This document shows positions 15,902-24,951 of a stretch of DNA of 36,724 bases, piece by piece. Location of the stretch: assembly GCA_030681515.1 (NCBI GenBank), contig JAUXSE010000042.1, positions 1-36,724 of the forward strand, given 5' to 3'. A program made the position numbers and the translations under genes. The notes below the pieces were generated by a model that was not told the origin of the DNA, did not search any database, and saw only the letters and a list, made by a program, of their open reading frames with translations. Within the stretch, counting starts at the first letter, position 1, and each line of letters begins with the position of its first letter. Origin of the DNA: Geothrix sp. (lineage in GTDB: Bacteria; Acidobacteriota; Holophagae; Holophagales; Holophagaceae).

Positions 15902-16723
15902 ATGAGCACGATCACGACCAAAGACGGCACCGAAATCTACTACAAGGACTGGGGGACGGGACAGGCGGTGGTCTTCAGCCACGGCTGGCCGTTGAGCGCG
16001 GACGCCTGGGAGGACCAGATGGTATTTCTGGGCGCCCGCGGCTACCGCTGCATCGCCCATGACCGCCGCGGCCACGGCCGATCGGGCCAGCCCTGGGATG
16101 GCAACGACATGGATACCTTCGCCGACGATCTTGCGACGATCGTGGAAAAGCTCGACCTGAAGGACGCGATCCACGTTGGACACTCCATGGGCGGCGGCGA
16201 AGTCACCCGCTACATCGGCCGCCATGGCACCCAACGGGTGGCCAAGGCCGTGCTGATCGCCGCGGTGACGCCCTTGATGTTGAAGACGGCCGCCAATCCC
16301 GGCGGGTTGCCGATGGATGCCTTCGACAAAATCCGCGCGGGCGTGCTCGCAGACCGTTCGCAATTCTTCAAGGATCTGACCATGCCTTTCTATGGTGCCA
16401 ACCGACCCGATGGCAAGGTCTCGCAAGGCCTTCGCGACTCGTTCTGGCACCTGGGCATGCAAGCCAGCCTCAAAAGCGTCTTCGACTGCGTCAAGGCCTT
16501 CTCCGAGACGGACTTCACCGAAGATCTCAAGAAGTTCGATATCCCGACCCTCATCATGCATGGCGATGACGACCAGATCGTGCCCATTGGGGCTTCGGCC
16601 CAGCTCGCATCGAAGCTCGTGAAGGGTTCCACGCTGAAGATCTACCCGGGTGCCCCACACGGGCTCTGCTCGACCCACAAGGACCAGATCAACACCGATC
16701 TGCTCACCTTCTTCCAGGCCTGA
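15902..16723 (+). CDS. Alpha/beta hydrolase, non-heme chloroperoxidase/arylesterase type
   Basis: A 273-aa alpha/beta hydrolase. [12 protein letters not shown] gives the oxyanion region (26-36), and [20 protein letters not shown] follows. The nucleophile elbow is GHSMGGGE with Ser95. The acid Asp224 lies in HGDDDQIVP and the base His253 in [10 protein letters not shown], so the triad is complete. The length and motifs match cofactor-free haloperoxidases and aryl esterases, which hydrolyse esters and form peracids from carboxylates and peroxide. AAGGAG before the ATG fixes the start; an upstream ATG at 15839 lacks this. It contrasts with the gutted hydrolase at 13847-14239. Physiological substrate unknown. 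Confidence 0.92.
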   Translation: MSTITTKDGTEIYYKDWGTGQAVVFSHGWPLSADAWEDQMVFLGARGYRCIAHDRRGHGRSGQPWDGNDMDTFADDLATIVEKLDLKDAIHVGHSMGGGEVTRYIGRHGTQRVAKAVLIAAVTPLMLKTAANPGGLPMDAFDKIRAGVLADRSQFFKDLTMPFYGANRPDGKVSQGLRDSFWHLGMQASLKSVFDCVKAFSETDFTEDLKKFDIPTLIMHGDDDQIVPIGASAQLASKLVKGSTLKIYPGAPHGLCSTHKDQINTDLLTFFQA

Positions 16724-16798
16724 CGACCCCTGGCGCGCCCGGGCTCAACCTCAATCAGCAGCAAAATTCCAAGAATTGGATATGAGAGGAGATACACC

Positions 16799-17401
16799 AT
16801 GACAAAAATTCTTGTGCTTTACTACAGCATGTATGGCCACATCGAAACCATGGCGGAAGCCGTGGCCGAAGGCGCCCGCAGCGCCAAAGACACCATAGTC
16901 ACCATCAAGCGAGTGCCCGATCTGCTGCCGGAGGAGCTGGCGCGAAAGGCCGGTGCCAAGCTCGATCAGGTCGCGCAGCTCGCGACGGTGGACGAATTGC
17001 CGGGCTACGACGCCATCCTTTTTGGAACGCCAACTCGATTCGGAAACATGTGTTCCCAGATGCGCCATTTTCTCGATCAGACGGGTCGGTTGTGGCAGAA
17101 CGGTTCCCTGATTGGCAAGGTGGGCAGCGTATTCACATCCACCGCCACGCAGCATGGCGGACAGGAAACCACGATCACCTCGTTTCACACCACCTTATTG
17201 CATCACGGCATGATCATCGTCGGGGTTCCCTACTCCTGCCAGCAGATTGGCAACATGAGTGAAATCACAGGCGGCTCGCCGTACGGCGCGAGCACCCTCG
17301 CTGGCAGCGATGGCAGCCGGCATCCGTCTGAAAACGAATTGAAGATCGCCCGCTTCCAGGGGTTCCATGTGGCGGAGGTAGCCAGGAAGCAATCAGCCTG
17401 A
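16799..17401 (+). CDS. wrbA: NAD(P)H:quinone oxidoreductase WrbA
   Basis: A 200-aa flavodoxin-like enzyme that reduces quinones by two electrons and so avoids semiquinone radicals. The FMN phosphate loop is [15 protein letters not shown] (9-23). [20 protein letters not shown] and [12 protein letters not shown] are the characteristic WrbA FMN/NADH-site segments. [12 protein letters not shown] is the C-terminal family motif. Length is standard. GAGAGGAG stands before the ATG. It follows the hydrolase by 75 bp on the same strand and probably shares its transcript, in keeping with a redox-stress cluster. Confidence 0.96.
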   Translation: MTKILVLYYSMYGHIETMAEAVAEGARSAKDTIVTIKRVPDLLPEELARKAGAKLDQVAQLATVDELPGYDAILFGTPTRFGNMCSQMRHFLDQTGRLWQNGSLIGKVGSVFTSTATQHGGQETTITSFHTTLLHHGMIIVGVPYSCQQIGNMSEITGGSPYGASTLAGSDGSRHPSENELKIARFQGFHVAEVARKQSA

Positions 17402-17584
17402 CAACCGCTGAAAGAGGTGGCTCGCGGGAAAGGGTCTACACGCTCTATTCGCCACCGAATCACCGGGATGGTGTTGTCCACCATACCCGTGCCGATGCCG
17501 AGGCCGACAATGAACATTTCGACGGGACAACGACGGAGTAGATGACCCGTTACGAGAAAGCCCAACACCCAAGGGAGCCGGTGA
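17402..17584 (+). other. wrbA-cheB gap, no gene seen
   Basis: This 183-bp stretch has only frames of about 20-25 codons or frames without a start. No strong terminator hairpin was seen. Confidence 0.5.
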
Positions 17585-18175
17585 TTGTCCATGGATGCCA
17601 AACCTGATTCCAAAACGTTCCCTGTCGTTTGCGTCGGAGGTTCCGCCGGTGGTCTCGACGCCTATATCCGGTTGCTACGGAATCTGCCCGCCGATATGGG
17701 TGTTGCGATCGTCATCGTCAATCACCTGAGGACCGTAGACACCATGCTTCACAAAATTCTCCCGACCTACACAAAGATGCCGGTGGAACTGATCACCGAT
17801 GGTCTGGACATCGAACCCAATCATGTGTTCATCATCCCGCCCCAGCGTGATTTGCACGTGGTTGATGGAGAGTTCCACCTGAGGCCGATCTCAAAGCCCA
17901 GGGGATGGCCCGATGTGATCACAGTCTTCATGCGGTCCCTCACGGAGAACTGGGAGGGCAAACTGGTCTCTGTCATTGTCTCCGGCTATGACGGCGATGG
18001 AGCCGCAGCGCTGTGCGGTATCAAGGAAGTCGGGGGAATCACCATTGCGCAGAAGCTCGACACCGCCGCGCAACCAGAAATGCCTGCGAGCGCCATAGCG
18101 AGTGGGTGCATCGATTTTGTACTTTCACCTGAAAACATCGCTCTTAAAATCATCGAAATCGCACGCGCGGACTGA
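17585..18175 (+). CDS. Stand-alone CheB-type protein-glutamate methylesterase domain
   Basis: A 196-aa protein consisting only of the CheB catalytic domain. The Ser-His-Asp triad is Ser20 in VGGSAGGLDA, His47 in VIVNHLR and Asp136 in SGYDGDGAAAL. Conserved PPQRDLHV and AQPEMPASAIASGCIDFVLSP elements are present. It lacks the N-terminal receiver domain and is not fused to CheR or PAS, as also seen in many chemosensory-like signalling proteins. It would remove methyl groups from, or deamidate, chemoreceptor glutamates; partner unknown. TTG 17585 is preferred because GGAG lies at normal distance; ATG 17591 (two residues shorter) is the alternative. Codon use is visibly less GC-rich than in the outer genes. 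Its 3' end is 187 bp from the palindrome axis. Confidence 0.88.
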   Translation: MSMDAKPDSKTFPVVCVGGSAGGLDAYIRLLRNLPADMGVAIVIVNHLRTVDTMLHKILPTYTKMPVELITDGLDIEPNHVFIIPPQRDLHVVDGEFHLRPISKPRGWPDVITVFMRSLTENWEGKLVSVIVSGYDGDGAAALCGIKEVGGITIAQKLDTAAQPEMPASAIASGCIDFVLSPENIALKIIEIARAD

Positions 18176-18238
18176 ATCAGGGCCTCTGAAGCAGCGCACA
18201 AAAGGCGGACCTTCGGTGGGGGCTCAGCACACTCGGGC

Positions 18239-18335
18239 GGGATTCGAACTGCGCCTGGCTTCGCCAGTCGCCGGTCCCGCTTCGGCGCGACATCTAGTCG
18301 CGCCTCGGGCGGTCCCATTCGCAGGTTCGAATCCC
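18239..18335. other. Structured non-coding element with T-loop-like inverted repeat
   Basis: Outer arms GGGATTCGAACTGCG (18239-18253) and CGCAGGTTCGAATCCC (18320-18335) pair except for one bulge. Inside are a 5-bp hairpin CTGGC-TTC-GCCAG (18255-18267) and a perfect 8-bp hairpin GGCGCGAC-ATCTA-GTCGCGCC (18284-18304). GGTTCGAATCC resembles a tRNA T-arm, but no acceptor stem or anticodon arm can be built. It may be a tRNA remnant or an attachment-like site. Confidence 0.45.
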
Positions 18336-18347
18336 AATTCATTCCAG

Positions 18348-18377
18348 AAAAGGGCCCCCGCATGCGGGGGCCCTTTT
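18348..18377. terminator. Hairpin at the palindrome axis, terminator-like
   Basis: AAAAGGGCCCCCGCA faces its exact complement TGCGGGGGCCCTTTT, with A4 and T4 flanks as in the terminator at 237-274. In the true genome this is probably the terminator after the cheB gene. The arms of the window-length palindrome continue from it without a break, so it is the turning point. Confidence 0.75.
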
Positions 18378-18389
18378 CTGGAATGAATT

Positions 18390-18486
18390 GGGATTCGAAC
18401 CTGCGAATGGGACCGCCCGAGGCGCGACTAGATGTCGCGCCGAAGCGGGACCGGCGACTGGCGAAGCCAGGCGCAGTTCGAATCCC
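18390..18486. other. Structured non-coding element (mirror copy)
   Basis: Mirror of the element at 18239-18335, with hairpins at 18421-18441 and 18458-18470. Confidence 0.45.
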
Positions 18487-18549
18487 GCCCGAGTGTGCTG
18501 AGCCCCCACCGAAGGTCCGCCTTTTGTGCGCTGCTTCAGAGGCCCTGAT

Positions 18550-19140
18550 TCAGTCCGCGCGTGCGATTTCGATGATTTTAAGAGCGATGTTTTCAGGTGA
18601 AAGTACAAAATCGATGCACCCACTCGCTATGGCGCTCGCAGGCATTTCTGGTTGCGCGGCGGTGTCGAGCTTCTGCGCAATGGTGATTCCCCCGACTTCC
18701 TTGATACCGCACAGCGCTGCGGCTCCATCGCCGTCATAGCCGGAGACAATGACAGAGACCAGTTTGCCCTCCCAGTTCTCCGTGAGGGACCGCATGAAGA
18801 CTGTGATCACATCGGGCCATCCCCTGGGCTTTGAGATCGGCCTCAGGTGGAACTCTCCATCAACCACGTGCAAATCACGCTGGGGCGGGATGATGAACAC
18901 ATGATTGGGTTCGATGTCCAGACCATCGGTGATCAGTTCCACCGGCATCTTTGTGTAGGTCGGGAGAATTTTGTGAAGCATGGTGTCTACGGTCCTCAGG
19001 TGATTGACGATGACGATCGCAACACCCATATCGGCGGGCAGATTCCGTAGCAACCGGATATAGGCGTCGAGACCACCGGCGGAACCTCCGACGCAAACGA
19101 CAGGGAACGTTTTGGAATCAGGTTTGGCATCCATGGACAA
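18550..19140 (-). CDS. Stand-alone CheB-type methylesterase (mirror copy)
   Basis: Identical to the gene at 17585-18175, with the same TTG start (19138-19140) and triad. Its 3' end faces that of the other copy across the axis. Confidence 0.85.
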   Translation of the reverse strand: MSMDAKPDSKTFPVVCVGGSAGGLDAYIRLLRNLPADMGVAIVIVNHLRTVDTMLHKILPTYTKMPVELITDGLDIEPNHVFIIPPQRDLHVVDGEFHLRPISKPRGWPDVITVFMRSLTENWEGKLVSVIVSGYDGDGAAALCGIKEVGGITIAQKLDTAAQPEMPASAIASGCIDFVLSPENIALKIIEIARAD

Positions 19141-19323
19141 TCACCGGCTCCCTTGGGTGTTGGGCTTTCTCGTAACGGGTCATCTACTCCGTCGTTGTCC
19201 CGTCGAAATGTTCATTGTCGGCCTCGGCATCGGCACGGGTATGGTGGACAACACCATCCCGGTGATTCGGTGGCGAATAGAGCGTGTAGACCCTTTCCCG
19301 CGAGCCACCTCTTTCAGCGGTTG
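19141..19323 (-). other. wrbA-cheB gap (mirror copy), no gene seen
   Basis: Mirror of 17402-17584; no supported feature. Confidence 0.5.
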
Positions 19324-19926
19324 TCAGGCTGATTGCTTCCTGGCTACCTCCGCCACATGGAACCCCTGGAAGCGGGCGATCTTCAATTCGTTTTCAGACG
19401 GATGCCGGCTGCCATCGCTGCCAGCGAGGGTGCTCGCGCCGTACGGCGAGCCGCCTGTGATTTCACTCATGTTGCCAATCTGCTGGCAGGAGTAGGGAAC
19501 CCCGACGATGATCATGCCGTGATGCAATAAGGTGGTGTGAAACGAGGTGATCGTGGTTTCCTGTCCGCCATGCTGCGTGGCGGTGGATGTGAATACGCTG
19601 CCCACCTTGCCAATCAGGGAACCGTTCTGCCACAACCGACCCGTCTGATCGAGAAAATGGCGCATCTGGGAACACATGTTTCCGAATCGAGTTGGCGTTC
19701 CAAAAAGGATGGCGTCGTAGCCCGGCAATTCGTCCACCGTCGCGAGCTGCGCGACCTGATCGAGCTTGGCACCGGCCTTTCGCGCCAGCTCCTCCGGCAG
19801 CAGATCGGGCACTCGCTTGATGGTGACTATGGTGTCTTTGGCGCTGCGGGCGCCTTCGGCCACGGCTTCCGCCATGGTTTCGATGTGGCCATACATGCTG
19901 TAGTAAAGCACAAGAATTTTTGTCAT
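19324..19926 (-). CDS. wrbA: NAD(P)H:quinone oxidoreductase WrbA (mirror copy)
   Basis: Identical 200-aa protein to that at 16799-17401, FMN-binding motifs intact. Confidence 0.94.
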   Translation of the reverse strand: MTKILVLYYSMYGHIETMAEAVAEGARSAKDTIVTIKRVPDLLPEELARKAGAKLDQVAQLATVDELPGYDAILFGTPTRFGNMCSQMRHFLDQTGRLWQNGSLIGKVGSVFTSTATQHGGQETTITSFHTTLLHHGMIIVGVPYSCQQIGNMSEITGGSPYGASTLAGSDGSRHPSENELKIARFQGFHVAEVARKQSA

Positions 19927-20001
19927 GGTGTATCTCCTCTCATATCCAATTCTTGGAATTTTGCTGCTGATTGAGGTTGAGCCCGGGCGCGCCAGGGGTC
20001 G

Positions 20002-20823
20002 TCAGGCCTGGAAGAAGGTGAGCAGATCGGTGTTGATCTGGTCCTTGTGGGTCGAGCAGAGCCCGTGTGGGGCACCCGGGTAGATCTTCAGCGTGGAACC
20101 CTTCACGAGCTTCGATGCGAGCTGGGCCGAAGCCCCAATGGGCACGATCTGGTCGTCATCGCCATGCATGATGAGGGTCGGGATATCGAACTTCTTGAGA
20201 TCTTCGGTGAAGTCCGTCTCGGAGAAGGCCTTGACGCAGTCGAAGACGCTTTTGAGGCTGGCTTGCATGCCCAGGTGCCAGAACGAGTCGCGAAGGCCTT
20301 GCGAGACCTTGCCATCGGGTCGGTTGGCACCATAGAAAGGCATGGTCAGATCCTTGAAGAATTGCGAACGGTCTGCGAGCACGCCCGCGCGGATTTTGTC
20401 GAAGGCATCCATCGGCAACCCGCCGGGATTGGCGGCCGTCTTCAACATCAAGGGCGTCACCGCGGCGATCAGCACGGCCTTGGCCACCCGTTGGGTGCCA
20501 TGGCGGCCGATGTAGCGGGTGACTTCGCCGCCGCCCATGGAGTGTCCAACGTGGATCGCGTCCTTCAGGTCGAGCTTTTCCACGATCGTCGCAAGATCGT
20601 CGGCGAAGGTATCCATGTCGTTGCCATCCCAGGGCTGGCCCGATCGGCCGTGGCCGCGGCGGTCATGGGCGATGCAGCGGTAGCCGCGGGCGCCCAGAAA
20701 TACCATCTGGTCCTCCCAGGCGTCCGCGCTCAACGGCCAGCCGTGGCTGAAGACCACCGCCTGTCCCGTCCCCCAGTCCTTGTAGTAGATTTCGGTGCCG
20801 TCTTTGGTCGTGATCGTGCTCAT
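20002..20823 (-). CDS. Chloroperoxidase-type alpha/beta hydrolase (mirror copy)
   Basis: Identical 273-aa protein to that at 15902-16723, with triad Ser95, Asp224 and His253. Confidence 0.9.
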   Translation of the reverse strand: MSTITTKDGTEIYYKDWGTGQAVVFSHGWPLSADAWEDQMVFLGARGYRCIAHDRRGHGRSGQPWDGNDMDTFADDLATIVEKLDLKDAIHVGHSMGGGEVTRYIGRHGTQRVAKAVLIAAVTPLMLKTAANPGGLPMDAFDKIRAGVLADRSQFFKDLTMPFYGANRPDGKVSQGLRDSFWHLGMQASLKSVFDCVKAFSETDFTEDLKKFDIPTLIMHGDDDQIVPIGASAQLASKLVKGSTLKIYPGAPHGLCSTHKDQINTDLLTFFQA

Positions 20824-21193
20824 GGAAGACGCTCCTTGTTTTGGATTGATCAGGCGAATTTCCGGGGGTCGGGATCGAATGGTCAAGGTTTCGCTCCGCT
20901 GTGAAAACGGGTGCAGGCGTGGCGTAGCGAATCATTGAAAGCCGGGTTCTCATGGGTTTTGACCTTGTTCCTGAGTCCCTCGGCACATTTCATACCGAAT
21001 GGCAACTATTCTGTTTACATGATTTTATATAAATCAATTTAGCGGTTCTATGAACGGTTTCAATCAATTTGATGCGTCATCTCCTTCACTTCGAAAGGTA
21101 GAAACATTCCTGGAGGGGGGAACGGATCTGGACCCTCGAACTGAAGGAGTCGGTCATTCACCTTGATCGAATCATCCACCCGGCCGGAACAGG
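20824..21193. other. AT-rich divergent intergenic region (mirror copy)
   Basis: Mirror of 15532-15901. Direct repeats fall at 21032-21040 and 21062-21070, and the GATTT/AAATC inverted repeat at 21021-21035. Confidence 0.6.
21008..21037 (-). promoter_or_regulatory. Candidate hydrolase-wrbA promoter (mirror copy)
   Basis: Mirror of 15688-15717; weak TTGATT-18-CAGAAT. Confidence 0.3.
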
Positions 21194-21221
21194 TTGAATA
21201 GCTATTTAGATGAAATAAAAT
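21194..21221 (+). promoter_or_regulatory. Predicted sod promoter (mirror copy)
   Basis: TTGAAT 21194-21199 and TAAAAT 21216-21221, with AATAGCTATT at 21197-21206. Confidence 0.5.
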
Positions 21222-21303
21222 GACTTAGAAAATGGCTCGAATGCTGCTCTGAAAGCGACTCTGGCCTCGACTAGGCGCGGCCAGGGCCATTGGCGAGGGT
21301 CAC

Positions 21304-21435
21304 ATGAATCATCCGGACGAGGATGCCAAGGGCCGTGAGGCATGTGACGGCTGCGCGACCGATGGATCACTGCAAACGCTGCGTTGTGGCCTGCCTCAGA
21401 AGGTCGGCCAAGGAACTTGGCTGGCTAGGGATTAG
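21304..21435 (+). CDS. Possible 43-aa Cys-containing small protein (mirror copy)
   Basis: Mirror of 15290-15421. ATG 21304-21306 with GAGGG upstream; stop TAG 21433-21435. Confidence 0.35.
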   Translation: MNHPDEDAKGREACDGCATDGSLQTLRCGLPQKVGQGTWLARD

Positions 21436-21467
21436 GCGTAGATCAACGGTACGACCGGAGGGATTTC

Positions 21468-22079
21468 ATGACATACGCATCCAAGAATTACGATCATTTG
21501 AAGGGCGGGGTGCTGAAGGGTTTCAGCGATAGCCAACTGGAGCTCCACTTCACCCTCTACAAAGGCTATCTGGCCAAGCTCAACGAGATCGAGGAGAAGC
21601 TGGTTGTGGCGAATAATACCAAGCCCAACTACTCCTTCAACGAGTACAGCGAACTGAAGCGCCGGGAGGCCGTGGCCTTCAACGGCACCTTTCTCCACGA
21701 GCTCTACTTCGAGAATCTGGTCGCCGATGCGGCCATCAGCTCCGCGCTTCAGAAGGCTCTGGAGGCCCAGGGTGGCAAGGACAAGATCCTGGCTGATCTC
21801 AAGGCGGCGGCCCTGGGCGGCCCCGGCTGGGGGCTGCTCACCCGCAATCGCCGGGATGGCAAGCTCCACACCTATTTCGTGGCCGAACATCACCTGGGCC
21901 TGCCCATTGAACAGGATCTGCTGGTGGTCCTGGATAGCTGGGAGCACGCCTTCATGGTGGACTACGGCATCAAGCGCCCCGAGTACATCAATGCCTTCAT
22001 GGAAAACCTCAAGTGGAGTGAGGTATCCAGGCGCTTTGGCGAGGCGATTGCCCATGACAGTGGGAGGTCACGTCCATGA
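21468..22079 (+). CDS. sod: Iron/manganese superoxide dismutase (mirror copy)
   Basis: Identical 203-aa protein to that at 14646-15257, with ligands His27, His77, Asp156 and His160. Confidence 0.93.
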   Translation: MTYASKNYDHLKGGVLKGFSDSQLELHFTLYKGYLAKLNEIEEKLVVANNTKPNYSFNEYSELKRREAVAFNGTFLHELYFENLVADAAISSALQKALEAQGGKDKILADLKAAALGGPGWGLLTRNRRDGKLHTYFVAEHHLGLPIEQDLLVVLDSWEHAFMVDYGIKRPEYINAFMENLKWSEVSRRFGEAIAHDSGRSRP

Positions 22080-22414
22080 GCAGCGGTTTCGTTGAAACGG
22101 GGCTTTCAAGCGAGGCACTCAACATCCACCGGGCCCTCGCCAGTCTGCAGGAGGAGCTGGAAGCCATCGACTATTACCACCAGCGGGTGGACCTCTCCGA
22201 CGACGCGTCCCTGAAGGCCATTCTCGCCCACAACCGCGATGACGAAATGGAGCACGCGGCGATGCTGCTGGAATGGCTGCGCCGCACCATGCCTGAGTTC
22301 GACGTTCAGATGAAGAAGTTCCTGTTCACGACCAGTAATCCCACTGACCTGGCGGATGGGAGTGGGTCCCCAGCGGCCTATGGAAGCGGTCTGGGTTTGG
22401 GAAACTTGAAATGA
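22076..22414 (+). CDS. Encapsulated ferritin-like cargo protein (mirror copy)
   Basis: Identical to 14311-14649, including the C-terminal LGLGNLK targeting-like tail; starts inside the sod stop. Confidence 0.88.
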   Translation: MSSGFVETGLSSEALNIHRALASLQEELEAIDYYHQRVDLSDDASLKAILAHNRDDEMEHAAMLLEWLRRTMPEFDVQMKKFLFTTSNPTDLADGSGSPAAYGSGLGLGNLK

Positions 22415-22485
22415 GTCGGGCAAGCAGGCTTTGGAACCCTGTCCTTCCGGCTCCTGCTCTGTTCGAATGACTGTGTGGGGGAGCT

Positions 22486-22878
22486 ATGCGCGCGCGGGTG
22501 AATGGCATCGAAGTCGCCTACACGGACGAAGGGAAGGGTTCGCCCCTGCTTTTCGTCCATGGGTTCCCCTTGAGTCGTGGTACCTGGGAAAAGCAGGTGA
22601 TGGCTTTCCGCCCGGACCATCGCGTGATTGCGCCGGACCTACGGGGCCTTGGCGAGAGCGGAGTCAGGGCTGGTTCTGTCTCGATGAACCAGTACGCCGA
22701 CGACCTCTTTGCGTTGATGCAGCACCTGGATGACACCATCATGCCAATCAGCGAATCTGAAGCCCTGGCGAGGGCCATCCCTGCCGCCCAGTTGAAGCTC
22801 ATTCCCAAGGCGGGGCACCTCGTGGCCTTCGAGTGTTCCGAGGCCTTCAACGGAATCCTGAAAGCGTGGCTGGATTAG
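22486..22878 (+). pseudogene. Internally deleted alpha/beta hydrolase (mirror copy)
   Basis: Mirror of 13847-14239. The deletion join lies near 22726-22731 and is the same on both arms. Confidence 0.75.
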
Positions 22879-22977
22879 GTCCGCATACCCTCCAGCCCCC
22901 CCTTTCTTTCCCGGGCCTCATTCCCTTGTACCATCCAACCCATTGCGAGCATCCAAGTCTCATTCAGGAGGCTTTCC

Positions 22978-24048
22978 ATGCGTCCACGCCTGTTCTGGGG
23001 CGGCGTTGCCCTCACCGTGGCCTTGGCGGGCTTCGGGTTCGCTGTCTCCACCACCCACCGGCCCGCCCATGCGGCCGCCCTGCCCACCCGAGAGGACCCG
23101 GTGACTGATTCCAAGAAGCCCAATCCCGCCGATCTGAAGCAGAAGCTCACGCCCATGCAGTTCCATGTGACCCAGGAGGCGGGCACGGAGCCACCCTTCC
23201 GCAACGAGTACTGGAACGAACACAGGGATGGTGTCTATGTGGACGTCGTCAGCGGAAAGCCCCTGTTCTCCTCCAAGGACAAGTTCGATTCCGGTTGCGG
23301 CTGGCCCAGCTTCACGAAGCCCCTGGCCGGCGAGGATGTCGTAGAGAAGCGGGACGTCAGCGTCGGCATGATCCGCACCGAGGTGCGGTCCAAAGACGCG
23401 GATTCCCACCTGGGCCATGTGTTTGATGATGGGCCGAAGGACCAGGGTGGCCTTCGCTACTGCATCAACAGCGCCTCCCTGCGCTTCGTCCCCGTGGACA
23501 GCCTGGAGAAGGAGGGCTTGGGTTCCTTCCTGCCGCTGTTCGGAAAGGCCGCGCCCGCGCCGAAGCCCGCAGCGAAGGAGGAGATCGCCACCCTGGCCGG
23601 TGGCTGCTTCTGGGGCATGGAGGATCTGATCCGCAAGCAGCCCGGCGTGACCGCCATCGAGGTGGGCTACACCGGCGGCAGCCTGGCGAACGCCACCTAC
23701 AAGAATCACGAGGGCCATGCCGAGGCCGTGCAGATCCGCTTCGATCCATCGAAGACCACCTATGAGGCGCTGCTGCGCTTCTTCTTCCGCATGCACGACC
23801 CCACCACCCTGAACCGCCAGGGCAATGATCTGGGCACCTCGTACCGCAGCGCGATCTTCTTCCACTCGGCCGCTCAGCGGCAGACCGCGGAGCGGGTGAA
23901 GGCGGAGGTGGATGCCAGCGGCAAGTGGAAGCAGCCCATCGTCACCGAGATCACGGTGGCCGGGCCCTGGTGGATGGCCGAGGACTACCACCAGGACTAC
24001 CTCGTCAAGAACCCCGGCGGCTACACCTGCCACTACGTGCGGGACTGA
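22978..24048 (+). CDS. msrBA: Exported MsrB-MsrA methionine sulfoxide reductase (mirror copy)
   Basis: Identical 356-aa fusion to that at 12677-13747, with AGGAGG before ATG 22978. Confidence 0.93.
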   Translation: MRPRLFWGGVALTVALAGFGFAVSTTHRPAHAAALPTREDPVTDSKKPNPADLKQKLTPMQFHVTQEAGTEPPFRNEYWNEHRDGVYVDVVSGKPLFSSKDKFDSGCGWPSFTKPLAGEDVVEKRDVSVGMIRTEVRSKDADSHLGHVFDDGPKDQGGLRYCINSASLRFVPVDSLEKEGLGSFLPLFGKAAPAPKPAAKEEIATLAGGCFWGMEDLIRKQPGVTAIEVGYTGGSLANATYKNHEGHAEAVQIRFDPSKTTYEALLRFFFRMHDPTTLNRQGNDLGTSYRSAIFFHSAAQRQTAERVKAEVDASGKWKQPIVTEITVAGPWWMAEDYHQDYLVKNPGGYTCHYVRD

Positions 24049-24051
24049 GGC

Positions 24052-24483
24052 TCAAACCCTGAAGGTGTCGGGCCGCCAGGTCTGGATGCGCTTCTTGACC
24101 GCTTCGCCGCTGAGGTTCTGGTCGAGGACCTCGCGGGTCCGCTCCGCCAGTTCCCCATCGGAGGCGAACCGGAGGCCCACCATCTGCTTGGGCGACAGTT
24201 CCTGGATGCGCCCCTGGAGATCCGCGGGGAAGAGACGCTGCATCCTCAAGGTTTCCTCCAGCCGGATCAGGCGGTCCTGCACTTTCAGCGCATAGGCGCG
24301 GACCTGGTTCGCGAGCAGGAGCAACGCGAACCCGAGGACGGCGACCCAGACGCTGTGCAGGCTCGGGAATTTGATGGCCTGCCAGACCGTGGCGATCCAG
24401 GTGACCAGCAGGATGGGCATCACGACGAAATGCTGGATCGGTTCAAAGCGCCGGTGGTTGGCGTAGGTCTGCTGTTGGGACAT
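24052..24483 (-). CDS. DUF6526 family membrane protein (mirror copy)
   Basis: Identical 143-aa protein to that at 12242-12673; convergent with msrBA, 3 bp apart. Confidence 0.8.
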   Translation of the reverse strand: MSQQQTYANHRRFEPIQHFVVMPILLVTWIATVWQAIKFPSLHSVWVAVLGFALLLLANQVRAYALKVQDRLIRLEETLRMQRLFPADLQGRIQELSPKQMVGLRFASDGELAERTREVLDQNLSGEAVKKRIQTWRPDTFRV

Positions 24484-24507
24484 AGGGCCTCCGTGGGGAC
24501 CTCCAGC

Positions 24508-24933
24508 CTACTCGAAGGCTCCGCGTCGCTGCTGTTTGGTCGCGGAGGCCCGCTTCTTGGAATCCAGCCGCCGTTCCTTCGATCCCTTGGTGGGCTTGGT
24601 GGGCCGCCTCGGAATGGGACGGATCAGCGCGGCGCGGATGCCCTCGGCGACCTTGTGGCGGGCATCCTCCAGGTTCTTGAGCTGATCGCGGGTGCGGTCG
24701 CTCACGACCATCCAGAGGCCCTCGGCATCGAGCCGGTTGCGCTGAACCACCCGGAGGCGGAGCAGTGCGTCCTCCGGCAGGCCCTCGATGGCCGTGAGAT
24801 CAATGCGCAGCTCCACTTTGGAGGACACCTTGTTCACGTTCTGGCCACCCGCGCCGCCGGCGCGTACCGCCTTGAAGCGGATGGCTTCGCCCGGGACGCG
24901 GACGGAATCGGTGACTTGGATAGGATCGGCCAT
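24508..24933 (-). CDS. arfB: Peptidyl-tRNA hydrolase ArfB (mirror copy)
   Basis: Identical to 11792-12217, with GGQ 29-31 and the basic tail. Confidence 0.93.
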   Translation of the reverse strand: MADPIQVTDSVRVPGEAIRFKAVRAGGAGGQNVNKVSSKVELRIDLTAIEGLPEDALLRLRVVQRNRLDAEGLWMVVSDRTRDQLKNLEDARHKVAEGIRAALIRPIPRRPTKPTKGSKERRLDSKKRASATKQQRRGAFE

Positions 24934-24939
24934 GAAGCG

Positions 24940-24945
24940 ATCCTA
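24940..24945 (-). promoter_or_regulatory. TANNNT box before arfB (mirror copy)
   Basis: Mirror of 11780-11785; TAGGAT 6 nt before ATG. Confidence 0.35.
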
Positions 24946-24951
24946 CCGCCC

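Larger units (their letters stand above)
1..18362 (+). repeat. Left arm of window-length perfect inverted repeat
   Basis: This arm is the exact reverse complement of bases 18363-36724; position x pairs with 36725-x. Mirrored open frames have identical lengths and translations, including long accidental antisense frames, which shows identity at nucleotide level in all coding stretches. Both window ends stop inside the same codon region of the same sdhB gene. The arm carries all unique information of the window. Confidence 0.98.

Noticed and set aside
15739-16062. 107-aa plus-strand frame before the chloroperoxidase-type hydrolase
   Set aside because: Its second half is the hydrolase gene in another frame, and the better-supported start with AAGGAG is at 15902.
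17230-17613. 127-aa minus-strand frame with a hydrophobic stretch in the wrbA-cheB gap
   Set aside because: Most of it overlaps wrbA antisense; it has no ribosome site and no recognised family.
18311-18346. A tRNA gene suggested by GGTTCGAATCC and the following CCA
   Set aside because: The T-stem does not pair beyond two bases, and no matching acceptor 5' strand (GAATGAA would be needed) or anticodon arm lies upstream.
18102-18386. Frames crossing the palindrome axis (94 aa at 18102-18386, 18339-18623, and 125 aa at 17986-18363)
   Set aside because: They overlap cheB out of frame or antisense and run through the hairpin, so they depend on a junction that may not exist.
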